A stretch of 64,000 nucleotides of DNA, taken from contig JAESUZ010002554.1 of assembly GCA_017311185.1 (NCBI GenBank), positions 620,001-684,000 of the forward strand. The letters are read 5' to 3'. This DNA is from Proteles cristata cristata. Lineage: Eukaryota; Chordata; Mammalia; Carnivora; Hyaenidae. The notes beneath the pieces are model-generated. The model had not been told where the DNA came from. It did no database searches and saw only the letters and a program-made list of their open reading frames with translations. Of this stretch, positions 59,128 to 64,000 are shown in pieces. How positions within the stretch are numbered: position 1 is the first letter of the stretch; each line of letters begins with the position of its first letter. The translations under genes were made by a program, and so were the position numbers.

Positions 59128-59345
59128 AGGGTGCCTGGGCGGCTCAGTCAGTTAAGCGTCTGACTTCGGCTCAGTTCATGATCTCACGGTTCATGGGGTC
59201 TAGCCTCAAGTCGGGCTCTGTACTGACAGCTAGCTCCGAGCCTGGAGCCTGCTTCAGACTCTGTATCTCCATCTGTCTCTGACCCTCCCCTGCTCATGCT
59301 GTGTGTATGTCTCTCTCTCTCAGAAATAAATAAAAATATTTAAAA
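59128..59345 (+). mobile_element. CanSINE, intermediate between types A and B
   Basis: Head GGGTGCCTGGGCGGCTCAGTCAGTTAAGCGTC, body CTCTGACCCTCCCCTGCTCATGC, tail CTCAGAAATAAATAAA. Confidence 0.93.
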
Positions 59346-59645
59346 TTTTTTTAAGCTATTTAAAAAATACATTTATTGGGCCCTACTGTGTTCTAAGTGT
59401 TGTGTCTCTGCTTATATTCCTGGCGAATACTAGTCCTAAATTTAGTGCTAGGTACAAATACAGCTGGAAGTCAAGGAGTTCTGAATGTGATCAGAGGAAA
59501 GCTACAGAGCAGGGGTGTCCCATAGAATGTTCCACAATGTTGGAAACATATTTTATGCCTGCATCATCTAATATGATAGTCATTAGGCTGCATATGGCTG
59601 AGGAGTCCTTATAATGTGGTTAGTGTAACTAAGGAATTGAATTTT
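59346..59645. other. Unannotated intergenic sequence
   Basis: Possible short MIR 3' scrap near 59360-59400; otherwise nothing recognised. Confidence 0.4.
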
Positions 59646-59662
59646 TAATTTTATTTCCCTTA

Positions 59663-59891
59663 TTTTTTAATGGTGTGTGTGTGTGTGTGTGTGTGTGTCT
59701 GAGACAGAGAGAGACAGAGAGAGAGAATGCAAGTAGGGGAGGAGCACAGAGAAGAGAGAGCAAATCCCAGCAGGCTCTACACTGTCAGCACAGAGCCTGA
59801 TATAGGACTCAATCTGAGGAACCATAAGATCATGACTTGGGTCGAAATCAAGAGTCAGATGCTTAACCGACTGAGCCACCCAGGTGCCCCA
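59663..59891 (-). mobile_element. CanSINE, type A, with (TG)n near its tail
   Basis: Minus-strand copy ending CTGAGCCACCCAGGTGCCCC. A TG run at 59672-59698 occupies the TGTTTATTTTTGAG region. Duplication TAATTTTATTTCCYTTA, 17 bp with one mismatch (59646-59662 and 59892-59908). Confidence 0.94.
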
Positions 59892-60002
59892 TAATTTTAT
59901 TTCCTTTAAATTTAAATAGCCGCATGTGGCCACTGGCTATGGTACTAGACAGTGCAGCTATAGAGGGTTGAAGACAGAAAATCCCAATAGCACCTAGAGA
60001 TA

Positions 60003-60082
60003 GCATCATCACCACTGCCACCATCATCATCAATACTGGGGTCCTCCTCATCCTCATCCTCATCACCACCATCATTACGGTC
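60003..60082. repeat. (CATCAC/CATCCT)n low-complexity repeat
   Basis: Imperfect trinucleotide CAT/CAC/CCT units. The reverse strand reads as Met- and Val-rich nonsense. Confidence 0.85.
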
Positions 60083-60109
60083 ACTGCCACACAAGCTCTG
60101 ACCAGTGTC

Positions 60110-60840
60110 ACCTCTCACTGGATTACTGCAGCAACCTCCTAAAAGATCTATCTGCTTTCATTCATGCTCCCTCCAGGCCAATACAACCAAACTGACCTTG
60201 ATAAAAGCAAATGTGACACACACAACTGTTCTGCGTAAAAGCACACAATAGCCCTGCAGTCACTTTGGATAAATGGCAATGGCCTCAATAAGGCTCGGCT
60301 GTTCCCTTTCCTGTCCCACAACCAGTTTCATGTGATTCTCATCCCTGCCTATGTCTGCAGCCTTGTCGCTTCTCAGATTTCCATGTATTCGGTATTTGGG
60401 GGTATATAAAATTCTTATTTCTGTACCTTAAACCTACCATGCAATTTTATTTTGTTTTGTTTTTCTTTTTAATCGGCAGGCCCGTGTAACCTTGTTTTTA
60501 ATTCCTAGGAGATTTTTCTCCCTCTTGTTTCCAGTTAAATTTGAGCCATCCTGGAAGTCTTGGTTTAAATGGTACATCTTCCACAAAGCTTCACCTGAAT
60601 CCCTCAGGCTAAGTGGGTGAGAGGATCTAGTTCTGTGTTTCTAGAGTCCCTGGACTTAGTTTATTTTAAAACTCACTGAGCTGTGTTGGAACTGCTTGTT
60701 TAATATCAGTCACCCCCACCTTACCGCCACCCCACCAGAAAACGAGTTTCATGAAAGCCCAGAATTTGCCTATCTTTTCAACCAGGAGTCTGCCAGGCAC
60801 AAAATGGGTAGTTCATAAATGCTGGCTTATTGGATTAGTG
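60110..60840 (+). mobile_element. L2 LINE relic
   Basis: L2-like order: 'gattactgcagcaacctcctaaaagatctatctgctttcattcatgctccc', 'agccctgcagtcactttggataaatggcaa', then 'aagcttcacctgaatccctcaggctaagtg' and 'gtctgccaggcacaaaatgggtagttcataaatgctgg'. Confidence 0.6.
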
Positions 60841-61011
60841 AAGCTTGAATGAGTGAATGTCTTTCCACTGAGGATCAGCCCCCAAACACCCACCACCACA
60901 GCTACCTTCTGCCATCTGTAGAGAATCACAGACTCTAATCTTCTCCTCCTTTCCTCTTCTTCCAAATGCCTTTGCTTTCTAGTTTAACTCAATTAACAAA
61001 TACATGCTATA

Positions 61012-61237
61012 GGGGCGCCTGGGTGGCTTAGTCGGTTAAGCGTCCAACTTTCACTTAGGTCATGATCTCGCAGTTCGTGGGTTCTAGCCCCACGTCGGGC
61101 TCTGTGCTGACTGCCAGCTCAGAGTCTGGAGCCTATTTCAGAGTCTGTGTCTCCCTCTCTCTCTGACCCTCCCCTGCTCACGCTGTCTCTCTCTCTCTCT
61201 CACTCTCCTAGAAATAAATAAAGATATTTAAAAAAAA
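61012..61237 (+). mobile_element. CanSINE, type B
   Basis: Full-length copy, tail CTCCTAGAAATAAATAAAG. Duplication AACAAATACATGCTATA / AACAAATTCATGTTATA, 17 bp with two mismatches (60995-61011 and 61238-61254). Confidence 0.96.
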
Positions 61238-61254
61238 AACAAATTCATGTTATA

Positions 61255-61734
61255 ATTGACTACTAGTAGCCATACATTACTACTATTAGGATGAATATCT
61301 ATCTATGTATAAACAGGATCATAATGGAGATTCATCGATTTAATGTCAAAAATTGTCTTAAGTGGAAATTTCTTACAATTAGCAGGTAGGTGGTTGGGAA
61401 AGAAGACTTAGGGAAATTTCCTAATTTTCACTTTTTAAGTCATTGTCTTCCTCTAAGCACCTTAAGAAGAGCACCTGCTCTACTTATATTTAAGTCTGGC
61501 CTTAGATTTTTGTTTTCCTGCACATATATTGAAAGTGGGGATTTTCTGGAACACTTCAAAGATACTTAGAACTGGAAATATTAACTTCACTGGAAAAGAG
61601 TATGGTTCAGCATGATGAAAAAGTCAGGAATTATAAATGACATGAACAGAAAAAAGGTACATCTGGAGAGGGGAGCAAAGAGTCAGGGGAGAGAGCTACC
61701 TGCTACCAAACATAGACTACAGACGAGGCTCTAT
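61255..61734. other. Unannotated intergenic sequence
   Basis: Nothing recognised. Confidence 0.5.
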
Positions 61735-61885
61735 TTTTGGACTTTTACAGTAACTCATTGAATCCTCATAATCACTAATATCTTCTCCAATTTTCAGCTG
61801 AAAAAACTGATGCTTTACAGTGGTTGAACAATTCGATGGTGACGTAGTAAAAAACGAGTCAGTCTTCATCCTGCATATCTGCCAG
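61735..61885 (-). mobile_element. MIR-like remnant
   Basis: 'cagtaactcattgaatcctcataatcactaatatcttctccaattttcagctgaaaaaactgatgctt' resembles a minus-strand MIR. Confidence 0.5.
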
Positions 61886-62504
61886 TTGCCATGCTGATAT
61901 TCCATGTTTCCTTTCAACGGAATAACAAGATCAAATCAAATTGGAAGAACAGCCATCAGAATAGAGTATTCTCTGAGCTGGATGACAGTGAAAAATGAGG
62001 AACAGAAGAAAACAAAATGGTTCTTTTGAGGCCATGGCACTTAGTAACAGAAATGAAAGAGCCAGTATGGCCAGGAAAGTTCTGCCTTCTGCAAAGACGC
62101 AGCATGTGGCCATGCACAGAATGGGGTTTGAAGGCAAACAAAGCAAAGCCTCTCCCTTTATATCACTCTCCTCAACATGTCTGCCTTGTCCCTTGGACCT
62201 TACTCTTCTGGCAAGAAAGAGTACTACTAAAATACAGGACTTACATTATGTATATCTATAAGGATAACAGGTCAACATTTATCTGATATCACCCTTAGTA
62301 AACATTTGCTAATTTTTGCCTGCCACAATCTTCTCCCTTGTTTTGGTAATAGCGTATCAAATTTCCTTGAAGAAACTATCCCTATTCCATTTTCAATCTA
62401 CACAGGTAAAGTAGGACTACATGAACTACCTTCTGCTTCTGGAGCTATTCATTGGACCCAGATCTGTCAATTAGTAATTGATAATTACTAGAGAACATAA
62501 CCCT
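61886..62504. other. Unannotated intergenic sequence
   Basis: Several overlapping open frames on both strands at 61931-62286 cannot all be real and none shows a domain. Confidence 0.45.
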
Positions 62505-62905
62505 CTCTGTGAATGGTGAAGGCATGGGCATATGACCACCCAAGCCGGATCAATGGGAGCTCTACCCAGGACCTTACTAGATCAACTGAGAAATAAATGG
62601 TTGATTCATCATAGTTTCTAAGCTGGTGTGTTGCAAAGCTTAAAGCTGTTGGTGATTAATTCTGTCACTACATCCTGAGAGCCAACCTAAGAAATGATGC
62701 AGTACCAGAGAGAGCAAACATGAAAAGTGGAGAAAGACCCATGATTGACGACAAAATGTGAATATCTGGATTTAGTTGTGCCTGAAACTGTATATTAGGA
62801 AATGTGAAGTGATATTCTATTTGACTGGCTTTCTTTTTTTTCTTATACAGTTTTAGCTGTGCTTTGATCACATGTAACCAAGAATACTAACTAATTCACG
62901 TGCTA
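62505..62905 (+). mobile_element. Unclassified ancient interspersed repeat
   Basis: 'gggcatatgaccacccaagccggatcaatgggagctctacccaggacctt' through 'acatgtaaccaagaatactaactaattca' follows the order of a common old mammalian repeat. Class not assigned. Confidence 0.45.
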
Positions 62906-63214
62906 TTCATATAAATTAATCACAAGTGGTCCCTGGTTATTAATCTTAGAACTCACTTAAACTTTGATTTGTATGTCCCTTCACAAATACTTTTCTAGAG
63001 CAGAACTGTACATATTCCATAAGTTTTGCTTTAGGCACAGATCAAACATAATGGAATTCTAACATGCTTATTCTTATCTAATCATGGACACATCAAATGA
63101 GCCAACCAGAACCAAGCCTGATGAAAATAAGACATAGGATGGAGAACTCTGAATGAGTATTTAGAGACTGAGAAAGGTGAACCGAAGTCCATATGGGAAA
63201 TCTTTCATTATTTA

Positions 63215-63615
63215 CAAAGAGTAACATTTTTTAGAGCATGTGAAAGTTAGAAGACCTTTCCATATACCGTATATGCTTCTTAATCCTCGCAATAAATTTG
63301 AAAGGAATTTAATTTTGCTCATCCTTTTTTAAAGAAATTAGGCTCAAAGATACATAATTTATTTAAGAATCCAGAACTAGTATGTGATGGGCCTTGGTCT
63401 AATCTTTTTTATTTTGACAAATATTTATGGAGTAACAACTCCGTGCTAGATGCTCTCTAAGTGCATGAACAACGATGAAGAACAATAAAGGGAGATAACA
63501 TTATTGTTGCCTTTACTCTATGCTAGACACCATCCTAAACACTTTTCCTTGTGTTCACCTCCTTAAACTTCACAATGATACTGTCAAGTTTGTAGTATTA
63601 TTGCTGTCCCCAACT
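63215..63615 (-). mobile_element. Two MIR SINE remnants
   Basis: First about 63220-63410 ('cttaatcctcgcaataaatttgaaaggaattta ... aagaaattaggctcaaagatac'), second about 63490-63615 ('actctatgctagacaccatcctaaacactttt ... cttcacaatgatactgtcaagtttgtagtattattgctgtccccaa'). Confidence 0.6.
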
Positions 63616-63627
63616 TTAAAAAGAAGA

Positions 63628-63880
63628 CATTTTTAGAGCGGTTTTAAGTTCATAGAAAACTTAAGAGGAAGTACAGAGATTTCCCATATGCCTCCCTGCC
63701 CCCAGGGCATAGCCTCTCTGATTACAAGCATCCCCAAGACAGCAGTACATTTGTTACAATTGATGAACCTACATTGACACATCATAACCACTCAAGGTCT
63801 GTAGTTTGCCCTGGAGTTCATCTGTGGATTGTACAAATATTTAATGACCTGGATTCTTCAGCAACATACCCTTTTTAGAG
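63628..63880 (+). mobile_element. L1M LINE 3' UTR fragment
   Basis: 'agagcggttttaagttcatagaaaacttaagaggaagtacagagatttcccatatgcc' and 'cagtacatttgttacaattgatgaacctacattgacacatcataaccact' are the familiar L1M-type 3' sequence. Confidence 0.7.
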
Positions 63881-64000
63881 AATGAAGAAACTGAGGGAAG
63901 ATGAGAACAACCTACTTATGAATCTAATGGGAAGGATTAAAGCTCAGATATGAACCCCAAGGAGTCTATAGCCATACATCTATCTTCCTAGGCACTGCTC

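Noticed and set aside
59863..60111. 82-codon Met/Val-rich minus-strand frame
   Set aside because: Translation of a CATCAC-type low-complexity repeat and part of a SINE.

Overview
This is mammalian nuclear DNA, almost certainly from a carnivore of the cat-like suborder (Feliformia). I see no bacterial-style gene packing, and more than half of what I can identify is interspersed repeat. About 39 copies of the carnivore tRNA-derived SINE (CanSINE; head GGGGCGCCTGGGTGGCTYAGT, CT-rich body, A-rich tail) lie on both strands, next to L1, L2, MIR, Tigger1, ERV-L and hAT relics. The family within Feliformia cannot be fixed from what I see.

The one protein gene recognised is SLC5A12, the electroneutral sodium-coupled monocarboxylate transporter SMCT2. 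It runs on the minus strand: exon 1 with the start codon at 16296-16634, exon 2 at 5932-5997, exon 3 at 4420-4471. Together they encode the first 152 residues plus one base of the next codon. Exon 4 and the rest lie beyond the left edge. Splice signals and phases join cleanly. The flank at 16640-17300 is the likely promoter side and holds two HNF1-like sequences.

From about 17300 to 64000 (upstream of SLC5A12 in its own direction) no complete gene is recognised. In order the region holds: MIR/L2 relics and CanSINEs; simple-repeat arrays at 20.6, 25.6, 38.2 and 56.8 kb; a near full-length Tigger1 DNA transposon split by a CanSINE (27.8-30.4 kb); a nested CanSINE pair (30.6-31.1 kb); a decayed ERV-L pol relic (31.3-32.35 kb) followed by an L1 ORF2 fragment, itself split by a CanSINE (32.4-33.15 kb); an unidentified exon-like reading frame on the minus strand (39.67-39.86 kb); a younger L1 3' end with about 170 open ORF2 codons (45.2-46.0 kb); a cluster of young CanSINEs (47-53 kb); and L2, MIR and L1M relics to the end.

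The CanSINEs fall into two types, named here for convenience. Type A has a 'ctctgcccctcccc' body and a '...caaaaataaataaa' tail. Type B has a 'ctttcgcttaggtc' head, a 'ctctgaccctcccc' body and a tail in which a long pyrimidine tract runs into CCTAG|AAATAAATAAA. Type B copies mostly have long, near-perfect target-site duplications, so they look younger. Their tail combines a splice-acceptor shape with an AATAAA signal, and two sit in sense orientation in SLC5A12 intron 1. Two other copies stand out: one at 50.5 kb with a dense A-to-G cluster, and one at 38.3 kb with an internal 40-bp tandem duplication.

Repeat family names are from recognition of consensus patterns, not from a search; boundaries of old repeats are approximate.
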